Source: JBCBSP01 sp039819095 (lineage in GTDB: Bacteria > Pseudomonadota > Alphaproteobacteria > Caulobacterales > Maricaulaceae). From it: a stretch of DNA of 64,000 nucleotides. Made by a program: the position numbers and the translations under genes. Positions 47,344 through 54,628 of the stretch are shown here, piece after piece. Each line of letters starts with the position of its first letter. Position 1 is the stretch's first letter. The stretch covers positions 248,001 through 312,000 of the forward strand of contig JBCBSP010000001.1 of the NCBI GenBank assembly GCA_039819095.1, given 5' to 3'. Under the pieces are notes generated by a model. The model had not been told where the DNA came from. It worked only from the letters and a program-made list of their open reading frames with translations, and searched no databases.

Positions 47344-48729
47344 TCAATCGGCGTAGCATACCGCGCGTGCGGCCTGGACGACATCCTCCGCGCCTGGCAG
47401 GGAAAGCTTCTCCAGATTGGCCGCATAAGGCAGCGGCACGTCTTTCTGGAAGACCCGTGCGGGCGGCGCATCAAGATAATCAAACGCTTCTGCGACCACG
47501 CGTGCGGCGATTTCAGCGCCAACGCCGTGCTGGCCCCAGCCTTCTTCGGCGCAGACGATGCGATTGGTCTTCTTCACCGATTGAATGACGGTGTCGGTGT
47601 CCAGCGGGCGCAGCGTGCGCAGATCGATCACCTCAGCCTCAATGCCCTGCTCGCTCAGCGCCTCCGCCGCCTGCAGCGCGAAGCCGACCATGCGCGAATG
47701 CGCGGTGATGGTCACATCGGAACCTTCGCGGCGCACCTTCGCCTTGCCGATCGGCAGCACCCAATCTTCAAGGTCCGGCACGTCGAAGTTTTCGCCATAG
47801 AGCAGCTCATGCTCCAGGAAGACCACCGGGTTCGGGTCGCGAATGGCGGCTTTCAGAAGGCCCTTCGCATCGGCTGCGTCATAAGGCGCGATGACTTTCA
47901 ACCCGGGCACGTGTGCGTACCAGCCGGAATAATCCTGGCTATGCTGGGCGCCGACGCGCGAGGCCGCGCCGTTCGGTCCGCGAAACACAATGGGGCAGCC
48001 CATCTGCCCGCCGGACATGTAGAGCGTCTTGGCCGCTGAGTTGATGATGTGGTCGATCGCCTGCATGGCGAAATTGAAGGTCATGAACTCGACAATCGGC
48101 TTCAACCCGCCAAAGGCTGCGCCGACGCCAAGACCGGCGAAGCCATGCTCAGTGATCGGTGTGTCCACGACCCGCTTTGAGCCGAATTCCTGCAACAGCT
48201 CGCGCGTCACCTTATAGGCGCCCTGATACTCGGCGACCTCCTCGCCCATGACGAAGACGGTCTCATCGCGGCGCATTTCTTCGGCCATGGCGTCGCGCAG
48301 CGCATCGCGCACGGCGGTGGAGGTCATCGATGTACCCGAGGGTATATCAGGATCGGTCAGGCTAGCGACCGTAGCCGGCGTATGACTGGCGGCTTGAACA
48401 GGCTCCGGCGTCGGCGCTGCTGACGCGGCTTCTATTTTCGGTTCTGCAGAGCCGGACCCAGCGCCGTCAAGCGCGCTGTCATCTTCACCCTCTTCCAGCA
48501 GCAGGGCGATGACAGCGTTCACCTTCACCCCTTCAGCGCCTTCATCGACGAGCAGCTTGCCGATCACGCCTTCTTCGACGGCTTCCACCTCCATGGTGGC
48601 CTTGTCGGTCTCGATCTCGGCGATGACATCGCCGGAGCGCACCGTGTCGCCGGGCTTCACATTCCACTTCGCCAGCGTGCCCTCTTCCATGGTGGGCGAG
48701 AGGGCGGGCATGAGCACTTCAAGGGGCAT
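47344..48729 (-). CDS. pdhB: Pyruvate dehydrogenase E1 beta with N-terminal lipoyl domain
   Basis: 461 residues. The first 80 residues form a lipoyl domain almost identical to that of PdhC (MPLEVLMPALSPTMEEGTLA, ETDKATMEVEAV with lipoylated Lys), followed by an Ala/Pro-rich linker and, from about residue 135, the transketolase-like E1 beta (DAMAEEMRRDETVFVMGEEVAEYQGAYKVT, HEQ-type SQDYSGWYAHVPGLKV, LRTLRPLDTDTVIQSVKKT). A lipoyl domain on E1 beta is known from Zymomonas and Sinorhizobium. The ATG at 48729 overlaps the MAPEG stop by one base (TGATG); the preceding GTG is also possible. Confidence 0.96.
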   Translation of the reverse strand: MPLEVLMPALSPTMEEGTLAKWNVKPGDTVRSGDVIAEIETDKATMEVEAVEEGVIGKLLVDEGAEGVKVNAVIALLLEEGEDDSALDGAGSGSAEPKIEAASAAPTPEPVQAASHTPATVASLTDPDIPSGTSMTSTAVRDALRDAMAEEMRRDETVFVMGEEVAEYQGAYKVTRELLQEFGSKRVVDTPITEHGFAGLGVGAAFGGLKPIVEFMTFNFAMQAIDHIINSAAKTLYMSGGQMGCPIVFRGPNGAASRVGAQHSQDYSGWYAHVPGLKVIAPYDAADAKGLLKAAIRDPNPVVFLEHELLYGENFDVPDLEDWVLPIGKAKVRREGSDVTITAHSRMVGFALQAAEALSEQGIEAEVIDLRTLRPLDTDTVIQSVKKTNRIVCAEEGWGQHGVGAEIAARVVAEAFDYLDAPPARVFQKDVPLPYAANLEKLSLPGAEDVVQAARAVCYAD

Positions 48730-49136
48730 CACGCGGCTCCAGAAAACGGCAGGACTTGCAACAGGATGAGGATCGAGCCGGCGGCGGCGACGAACCAGGC
48801 GAGTGTGCGCGCAATAGGCACGCCGAACCAGTAAAGCGGGGCGTAGACCGCCCGGCCGGCGACAAAGAGCCAGCCGCCAAGGGCCGTCATCTCATTGGCG
48901 CGATCAAGCATCAGTACGACGAGCACCAGAGGCGCATGGATGAGAAGCGCCTCGATCATATTCTGGTTGGCGCGCTTGGCCCGACAGGTCAGAGCACTCT
49001 GATCGGTCAGCCGGTCGCGGGCGCCGAGTTGATCTTTCGGCGAATGCTCAAGATTGGAGAATACGGCCTGGACCAGGATCATCGCGATGAAGATGAGGAT
49101 GGCGAGGACGAGGAGGCTCGCGTCAATCGGCATCAT
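48729..49136 (-). CDS. MAPEG-family membrane protein in the pdh operon
   Basis: 135 residues with four membrane segments, of the bacterial MAPEG group (membrane-associated proteins in eicosanoid and glutathione metabolism). Signature segments are LGARDRLTDQSALTCRAKRANQNMIEALLIHAPLVLV and RAVYAPLYWFGVPIARTLAW. Bacterial members often have unknown roles; glutathione-linked activity is possible but unproven. It lies 3 bases after pdhA and touches pdhB, inside the pyruvate dehydrogenase operon. Confidence 0.87.
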   Translation of the reverse strand: MMPIDASLLVLAILIFIAMILVQAVFSNLEHSPKDQLGARDRLTDQSALTCRAKRANQNMIEALLIHAPLVLVVLMLDRANEMTALGGWLFVAGRAVYAPLYWFGVPIARTLAWFVAAAGSILILLQVLPFSGAA

Positions 49137-49139
49137 GGC

Positions 49140-50168
49140 TCAGCCCTCCACCAGAACATCGGTCCACAGCTCGGACGGATCGGGCTCCGGGCTCTCCTTG
49201 GCGAATTCGGCGCTGGCGTTCACGATCGCCTTGATCTCTTTTTCCATCGCCTTCAGCTCATCCTCATCGGCGTATTTCGCCTGGAGGATTATCGCCTTCG
49301 CCAGATCAAGCGGGTCGTGGTGCTCGCGCACCTCATTGACCTCGTCGCGCGTGCGGTACTTGGCCGGATCGGACATGGAGTGCCCGCGATAGCGATAGGT
49401 CTTCATTTCCAGAATGAAGGGGCCGTTGCCGTCACGGGCATGCTTGACCGCCGCTTGAGCAGCCTGATGGACCGCCACAACGTCCATTCCGTCGACCTCT
49501 TCACCGGGAATGCCGAAGGAGACGCCGCGCTTGTAAAGGTGCGTCTCAGAGCTGGCGCGCTGGACGCTGGTGCCCATGGCGTACTGATTATTCTCAATCA
49601 CGTAGACGACGGGCAGGTCCCACAGCTTGGCCATGTTGAAGGCCTCATAGACCTGGCCCTGATTGGCCGCGCCGTCGCCGAAATAGGTCGCACAGACCCG
49701 CTTGTTTTCCTTATAGGCGTTGGCGAAGGCGAGCCCGGTGCCGATCGGAACCTGCGCACCCACGATGCCATGACCGCCGAAGAACTGCTTCTCGCGCGAG
49801 AACATGTGCATGGACCCGCCCTTGCCGCGCGAATAGCCGCCAATGCGCCCGGTCAGCTCGGCCATGACGCCATTGGCTTCCATGCCGGTGGCCAGCATGT
49901 GGCCGTGATCGCGATAACCGGTGATCACCTGATCGCCTTCCTCAAGCGCGCCCTGCACGCCCACCACAACGGCTTCCTGGCCGATATAGAGGTGGCAGAA
50001 GCCGGCGATCAGACCCATGCCGTAGAGCTGACCGGCCTTCTCCTCAAATCGGCGGATCAACAGCATGTCGCGATACCAGGACAGGAGCGTGTCCTGATCC
50101 GGCGCCTTGGGCTTGGTCGGTGTCTTCGCCCGGCCGGACTTGCTCGCTGCGGCGCGTTTAGTAGCCAT
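49140..50168 (-). CDS. pdhA: Pyruvate dehydrogenase E1 alpha
   Basis: 342-residue thiamin-diphosphate subunit of E1. It shows MLLIRRFEEKAGQLYGMGLIAGFCHLYIGQEA, YRDHGHMLATG, GKGGSMHMFSREKQFFGGHGIVGAQVPIGTGLAFA, the ThDP motif YFGDGAANQGQVYEAFNMAKLWDLPVVYVIENNQYAMGT, and the phosphorylation-type loop TYRYRGHSMSDPAKYRTRDE. A basic N-terminal stretch (KRAAASKSGRAKTPTKPKAP) precedes the fold, as in other alphaproteobacterial PdhA. It heads the pdh operon. The 122 bases up to ftsB hold no other gene. Confidence 0.97.
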   Translation of the reverse strand: MATKRAAASKSGRAKTPTKPKAPDQDTLLSWYRDMLLIRRFEEKAGQLYGMGLIAGFCHLYIGQEAVVVGVQGALEEGDQVITGYRDHGHMLATGMEANGVMAELTGRIGGYSRGKGGSMHMFSREKQFFGGHGIVGAQVPIGTGLAFANAYKENKRVCATYFGDGAANQGQVYEAFNMAKLWDLPVVYVIENNQYAMGTSVQRASSETHLYKRGVSFGIPGEEVDGMDVVAVHQAAQAAVKHARDGNGPFILEMKTYRYRGHSMSDPAKYRTRDEVNEVREHHDPLDLAKAIILQAKYADEDELKAMEKEIKAIVNASAEFAKESPEPDPSELWTDVLVEG

Positions 50169-50290
50169 ATTTCACACGCGAAATAGTCTTCGCGCTCCCT
50201 GTCAGACGCTGATCGCGGCTTAACAGGGACTGAGTTCAGCAGCAAGCCAAACAAATGCTGCGCGTGCGAAGGATCACGCCGCGATGCGCT

Positions 50291-50602
50291 TCAATAGCCG
50301 GGACTAACCGGCTGCAGACGGATCACAATCTCATCGGGATGACCGAAATTGAGCACTTCGCGCGACCGCTCGGCCAGAAGATCAAGATCCAGCTCACCGC
50401 GGTCGGCGTGAAGACGCGTAACGCGATCGGCCAAGGCGGCGCGATGCGCGCGCGCCTCGGCCAGCTCGCGTTCAGCCGTTGCGATGCGCTGCTCCACCAT
50501 CAGGTAGCGGACATAGCCCTCGCCGCTGAGCGCGTGAAAGCCCAGATAGGCGATGAAGCCGGCCAGAGCCAGCGTCGGAGCGAAGCGCCTGAGGGTATTC
50601 AT
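50291..50602 (-). CDS. ftsB: Septum formation initiator, FtsB/DivIC family
   Basis: 103-residue bitopic division protein. A short basic N-terminus, one membrane helix (about 8-26, LALAGFIAYLGFHAL), then a coiled coil rich in Glu/Ala/Arg (QRIATAERELAEARAHRAALADRVTRLHAD) and a conserved C-terminal tail (DLLAERSREVLNFGHPDEIVI). In Proteobacteria FtsB joins FtsL and FtsQ at the divisome. Placing it just upstream of pdhA is common in Alphaproteobacteria. GGAGGCGAGGG precedes the ATG. Confidence 0.92.
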   Translation of the reverse strand: MNTLRRFAPTLALAGFIAYLGFHALSGEGYVRYLMVEQRIATAERELAEARAHRAALADRVTRLHADRGELDLDLLAERSREVLNFGHPDEIVIRLQPVSPGY

Positions 50603-50713
50603 CCCTCGCCTCCATCCACCGTCCGCCTTTTGCGGATCGTTGGATCCAGAGATAACCGCACATCGTAAACGAAGTGTTAGGACGAATCGTCTGGCGCCTG
50701 ATTCTTGTATGGA

Positions 50714-52390
50714 CTAGACGCCCCTCACCTCGCTCAGCGTCTTGCCCGGCGCGATCTGTTCCACATCGCCTCTGATCACGATCAGGCTCGGTCCCTCATG
50801 GGCTTCAGCGGCGATGAAAGCGTCGGGGAAGTCCGCTTCGGTGTCGATCTCGAACCCCTTCACGCCAAAGCTCTCCGCGAACGCCCTGAAGTCCGGATTG
50901 GTGAGGTCTGTTCCAGATACCCGCGCCGGATAATCGCGTTCCTGATGCATCCGGATCGTGCCGTAGGAGCCGTTGTCCACCACAATGAAGATGACGCCTG
51001 CGCCATAACGCTTCGCCGTCGCCAGCTCCTGTGCGCACATCAGGAAGCAGCCATCGCCGCTGACGGAGACCACGATGCGCTCCGGCTCGGCGATCTTCGC
51101 CGCGATGCCGGCCGGCACGCCATATCCCATCGCACCCGAGGTCGGCGCCAGCTGGGTGCGCCAGCTTTCATGGCGATAGAAGCGATGCAGCCAGGCGGCG
51201 TAATTGCCCGCGCCATTGGTCACGATCGCGTCCGCCGGCAGATGACTGGACAGCCAGCTGAAGGCTTCTGACAGGTTCACGCCGGACCCGACGCCCACCG
51301 GACTTGAGAACGCCTTGTAGGCGTCATGGGCGAGCGCCGCCTCGCCGGACCAGGCCGACGCGTCCACCAAGACTTCGCTAAGCGCGCGCGCCGCTTCGGG
51401 GATTGAGGCGTGAACGGCCTGGGCCGGCGTGTAAACCCGGCCGAGTTCTTCCGCGCCGGGATGAATGTGCACCAGGCGCTCACGGGTCATCTCGCGGGTA
51501 AAGAGCGTGTAGCCGCTGCTGGTCATCTCACCCAGGCGCGGACCGAGCGCGATGATCAGGTCGCTGGCATGAAGCCGTTCGACCAGCGCCGGGTTCGGCG
51601 CGATGCCGACATCGCCGGCATAGACCGCAGATTCATTGTCCAGATAGTCCTTGGAGCGAAAGCTGCACCCGGTCGGCAACCCGTTGGCTTCAGCAAAGCG
51701 GCGCACATCGGCAACCGCTTCTGCGGTCCAGCCGCCGCCGCCAATGAGCAGAAACGGGGTCTTCGCCCGGCGGAGGCGCTCGGTCAGCTCGCTCATGGCC
51801 TGAGGGCCCGGCGCATGGCGGGCCGGTTCAACACGCCCCGCGGGAACCGCTTTCGCGGCGTCCTCCAGCATGTCCTCAGGCAGAGCGAGCACAACAGGGC
51901 CCGGCCGCCCGTTCATCGCCGTTGCGAAGGCGCGCTCCATGTATTCCGGGACGCGCGCCGCATCATCGATCTCGGCGACCCATTTGGCCTGATCGGCGAA
52001 GAAGCGGCGATAATCGACCTCCTGAAAGGCTTCGCGGTCGCGCATGCCGCGCGCGACCTGCCCCACCAGCAGGATCATCGGGGTGGAATCCTGAAACGCG
52101 GTATGCACGCCGACCGCCGCATGCGTGGCGCCCGGCCCCCGCGTGACCATGCACACGCCTGGTCGCCCGGTCAGCTTGCCGTGAGCTTCGGCCATGTTCG
52201 CCGCGCCCGCCTCATGGCGGCAGGTGATGAAGCGCACCGACGGCGCGTCCACGAGCGCGTCCAGCACGGCCAGATAGCTCTCGCCCGGGACCCCGAAGAC
52301 CAGCTCGCACTCATTGGCGACAAGCGCATCGACCAGGTGCTGGGCGCCCGTGCGTTCACGAAAGGGGGAACTGGATTGAGGCGTGGACAT
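50714..52390 (-). CDS. Acetolactate synthase-like thiamin diphosphate enzyme
   Basis: 558 residues with the three domains of the pyruvate oxidase/acetolactate synthase family: N-terminal PYR domain with the catalytic glutamate in VFGVPGESYLAVLDALVD and GGRPGVCMVTRGPGATHAAVG-like segment, a middle domain (about 190-330), and the C-terminal PP domain with ThDP motif GDGCFLMCAQELATAKRYGAGVIFIVVDNGSYGT (GDG...N). The FAD site is not evident. There is no small subunit gene nearby, and the sequence fits the broad family used for benzoylformate-, oxalyl- or acetolactate-type reactions; the exact reaction is not clear. Upstream gene is the TonB receptor on the same strand, 70 bases away. Confidence 0.87.
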   Translation of the reverse strand: MSTPQSSSPFRERTGAQHLVDALVANECELVFGVPGESYLAVLDALVDAPSVRFITCRHEAGAANMAEAHGKLTGRPGVCMVTRGPGATHAAVGVHTAFQDSTPMILLVGQVARGMRDREAFQEVDYRRFFADQAKWVAEIDDAARVPEYMERAFATAMNGRPGPVVLALPEDMLEDAAKAVPAGRVEPARHAPGPQAMSELTERLRRAKTPFLLIGGGGWTAEAVADVRRFAEANGLPTGCSFRSKDYLDNESAVYAGDVGIAPNPALVERLHASDLIIALGPRLGEMTSSGYTLFTREMTRERLVHIHPGAEELGRVYTPAQAVHASIPEAARALSEVLVDASAWSGEAALAHDAYKAFSSPVGVGSGVNLSEAFSWLSSHLPADAIVTNGAGNYAAWLHRFYRHESWRTQLAPTSGAMGYGVPAGIAAKIAEPERIVVSVSGDGCFLMCAQELATAKRYGAGVIFIVVDNGSYGTIRMHQERDYPARVSGTDLTNPDFRAFAESFGVKGFEIDTEADFPDAFIAAEAHEGPSLIVIRGDVEQIAPGKTLSEVRGV

Positions 52391-52460
52391 GGATTGGCGG
52401 GCTCCGGCGGCAGGGTTTCATCGAAGCGCTACCCGTCCGGCTCGCCGGCGGCAAGACCGG

Positions 52461-54488
52461 TTAGCCGGATATCCGCACTCCGAACGACACGCTGCGCGGC
52501 TCGCCGGGGAAATAGCGATAGGACCCGAAGGCGAAATCGGCCCGTTCGGCATAACGCTCGTCGAACACGTTGCGCAGTGCGGCGAAGACCTCCACCCCAT
52601 CGCTGAATGCATAGCGCCCGCGCAGATTGCCCAGATCATGGCCGTCATATTCAGCGCTGTTGGCCGCATCGGCGAAATAGGCGCCGACATGGACCCATTC
52701 CGCCTCCAGCTGAAGCGCCGGGACCGGCGCCCAGATCAGCCGGGCGTTGGCCAGGGTGTCAGGCGCGGTATCCACCCGCGCGCCATCACGAATGATATCG
52801 GAGCTGCGCGCCACAAGGCGGTCGAAGGCGTAGTCATGTTCAGCGAAGCTGGCCGAAGCGGCGAAGCTGAGCGCGTCGGTGAGCGGCCAGATCAGATCCA
52901 GCTCCACGCCGTTATGAGTCGTTTCGCCATCGGTGACGTTGAAGCCGTCCGCATCACGGAAAAACACGTTGCGCTTGGTCATGGCGAACCCGACCAGCTC
53001 CAGCCGCACCCCCGAAGCGCCGGTGAACCGCCAGCCCATCTCCACGCTGTCCAGAGTCTCAGGTTCAATCTCATCGATGATCTGACCCGGTTGAAGCCGA
53101 TAGAGCTCAGCGGTCTGCGGCGCGCGCACACCGCGCGCTGCGCGGGCGAAGAACTGCTGGGCGTCTGTAGCCCGCCATACCGCGCCCAGATGCGGCGCGA
53201 AGGTGGTGAAGTCGTCAGAGCGGTCTTCAGAACGAAGGAAGCGGCCTTCCTGCCCGGCGGGCATGCGCGTGTCGTAATCATAGCGGGTGGATTCCAGCCG
53301 CGCGCCGCCATCAATGGAAACTGTATCGGAAACATCCCAGCGCCACTGCGTGAAGATCGCACCGACCAGGGCCTCCACCTCGTAATCGTAGTGAAGGCCT
53401 TGAGGAAAGCTGCCAAAGCTCGGCCGGGTCTGATCCTCGATCAGCTCGCCGCGCGTCGCCTCCCCATCTACGCCGAGGCGGATCTGAACGCGCCCAGTGT
53501 TTCGCTCGACCATGGACTGGAAGCCGATGCTGTCATGACCGGTCTCTTCCAGGGCTTCAGAGGGCAGGAAATGAAGCCGGAACTGCATGTCATTGGACCG
53601 GGCGTAAGCGACGCCGCGCGCCGTCCAGTCATCGTTGAGCGGACGATTGACATGCAGGCTGACCCGGCTCGCGCTTGCATTACGGAACGCCTCCGGGTCG
53701 GCATTGCTTCGTGACATCGCCTCATCGCGATAGGCTTCGAACCCGCGCACGAAGGTGGCGGTCTCCTGATCCAGATCGATGAAGGCGCCGCGCAGCGACC
53801 AACCTGTCTCGCCGCTCCGGCCATCAAGGCGCGCCTGAAGCGCCCCGCGTCGAAGCGAGGCGTCTTCGCGCCACCCGTCTTCGGTGCGCACCGAGCCGCC
53901 GACGAAGCCGTCGCCCAGCCTTGTGGCCCCTGAGATGAAAGCATTCGCACGCGCGCGTCCGAACGAACCGGCTTCAAGCTCGATCCGGCGGCCCGCCTGG
54001 CTCGGGTCCCGGCTGAGCACGTTGACGAGGCCATGCAGCGCATTGGAGCCATAGACCGCACCACCCGGCCCTCGCACGACCTCAATGCCGGACGCCAGAT
54101 CGTCCGCCGCTTCAAACAGACCGTTCACATTGGCGAACCCGGCGGCGCGGAGCGCGACGCCGTCTTCCAGATAAAGGAAAGAGCCCGCTCCGGCGCCCCC
54201 GGTCAGGACCGGACTGCGGATCGCCGTGAGATGTTCAGCGCCATTGCCGCGGTGAATGTTCACGCCGGGCGCGCGGTTCAGCGCCTCAGCGATATGGTGC
54301 GCGCCGATCCGTTCGAGTTCGACTTGGCCGAGCCTGGCCACCGGCACGCTGAGCTCATCGCGGGACTGCTCAGCGCGTCCCGCCGTCACCACCACATTGT
54401 CCGGGGCCGCAACAGCCTCGCCGCGCGCCAGCGCGGGCGCTGCGTTCAGGACAGCCGCCAGGAGGGGCAAAGAAATCAGTATCCGCAT
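52461..54488 (-). CDS. TonB-dependent outer-membrane receptor
   Basis: 675 residues with a signal peptide (MRILISLPLLAAVLNAAPALA), a TonB-box-like DNVVVTAGR, a plug domain (about 45-150; LNRAPGVNIHRGNG, YLEDGVALRAAGFANVNG, IEVVRGPGGAVYGSNALHGLVNV), and a 22-strand barrel ending ERADFAFGSYRYFPGEPRSVSFGVRI. No N-terminal signalling extension is present. The substrate cannot be named. Unlike iron receptors, it has no siderophore-related neighbours; the divergent gene encodes an exported M14 metallopeptidase, so peptide uptake is a possible link (inference). Confidence 0.9.
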   Translation of the reverse strand: MRILISLPLLAAVLNAAPALARGEAVAAPDNVVVTAGRAEQSRDELSVPVARLGQVELERIGAHHIAEALNRAPGVNIHRGNGAEHLTAIRSPVLTGGAGAGSFLYLEDGVALRAAGFANVNGLFEAADDLASGIEVVRGPGGAVYGSNALHGLVNVLSRDPSQAGRRIELEAGSFGRARANAFISGATRLGDGFVGGSVRTEDGWREDASLRRGALQARLDGRSGETGWSLRGAFIDLDQETATFVRGFEAYRDEAMSRSNADPEAFRNASASRVSLHVNRPLNDDWTARGVAYARSNDMQFRLHFLPSEALEETGHDSIGFQSMVERNTGRVQIRLGVDGEATRGELIEDQTRPSFGSFPQGLHYDYEVEALVGAIFTQWRWDVSDTVSIDGGARLESTRYDYDTRMPAGQEGRFLRSEDRSDDFTTFAPHLGAVWRATDAQQFFARAARGVRAPQTAELYRLQPGQIIDEIEPETLDSVEMGWRFTGASGVRLELVGFAMTKRNVFFRDADGFNVTDGETTHNGVELDLIWPLTDALSFAASASFAEHDYAFDRLVARSSDIIRDGARVDTAPDTLANARLIWAPVPALQLEAEWVHVGAYFADAANSAEYDGHDLGNLRGRYAFSDGVEVFAALRNVFDERYAERADFAFGSYRYFPGEPRSVSFGVRISG

Positions 54489-54563
54489 GACGCATCCTTC
54501 GCATGATCGAGCGATGATTTAGGGCGTCGCGCCGCCATGCGCAGGCGCCGGCTGCAGCTTTTC

Positions 54564-54591
54564 TTGACCATGGCCGGCCTCACACTAGTCT
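54564..54591 (+). promoter_or_regulatory. Candidate promoter of the M14 peptidase gene
   Basis: TTGACC (54564-54569) and TAGTCT (54586-54591) are 16 bases apart, in the 140-base gap between the divergent TonB receptor and peptidase genes, and end 37 bases before the ATG at 54629. Confidence 0.5.
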
Positions 54592-54628
54592 GCGCGACGC
54601 TCTTTGATCGTTTTTCGGGGTTTCTTCC

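Noticed and set aside
48756..50186. 476-codon open frame on the plus strand opposite the MAPEG gene and pdhA
   Set aside because: Crosses two strongly supported genes and carries no motif.
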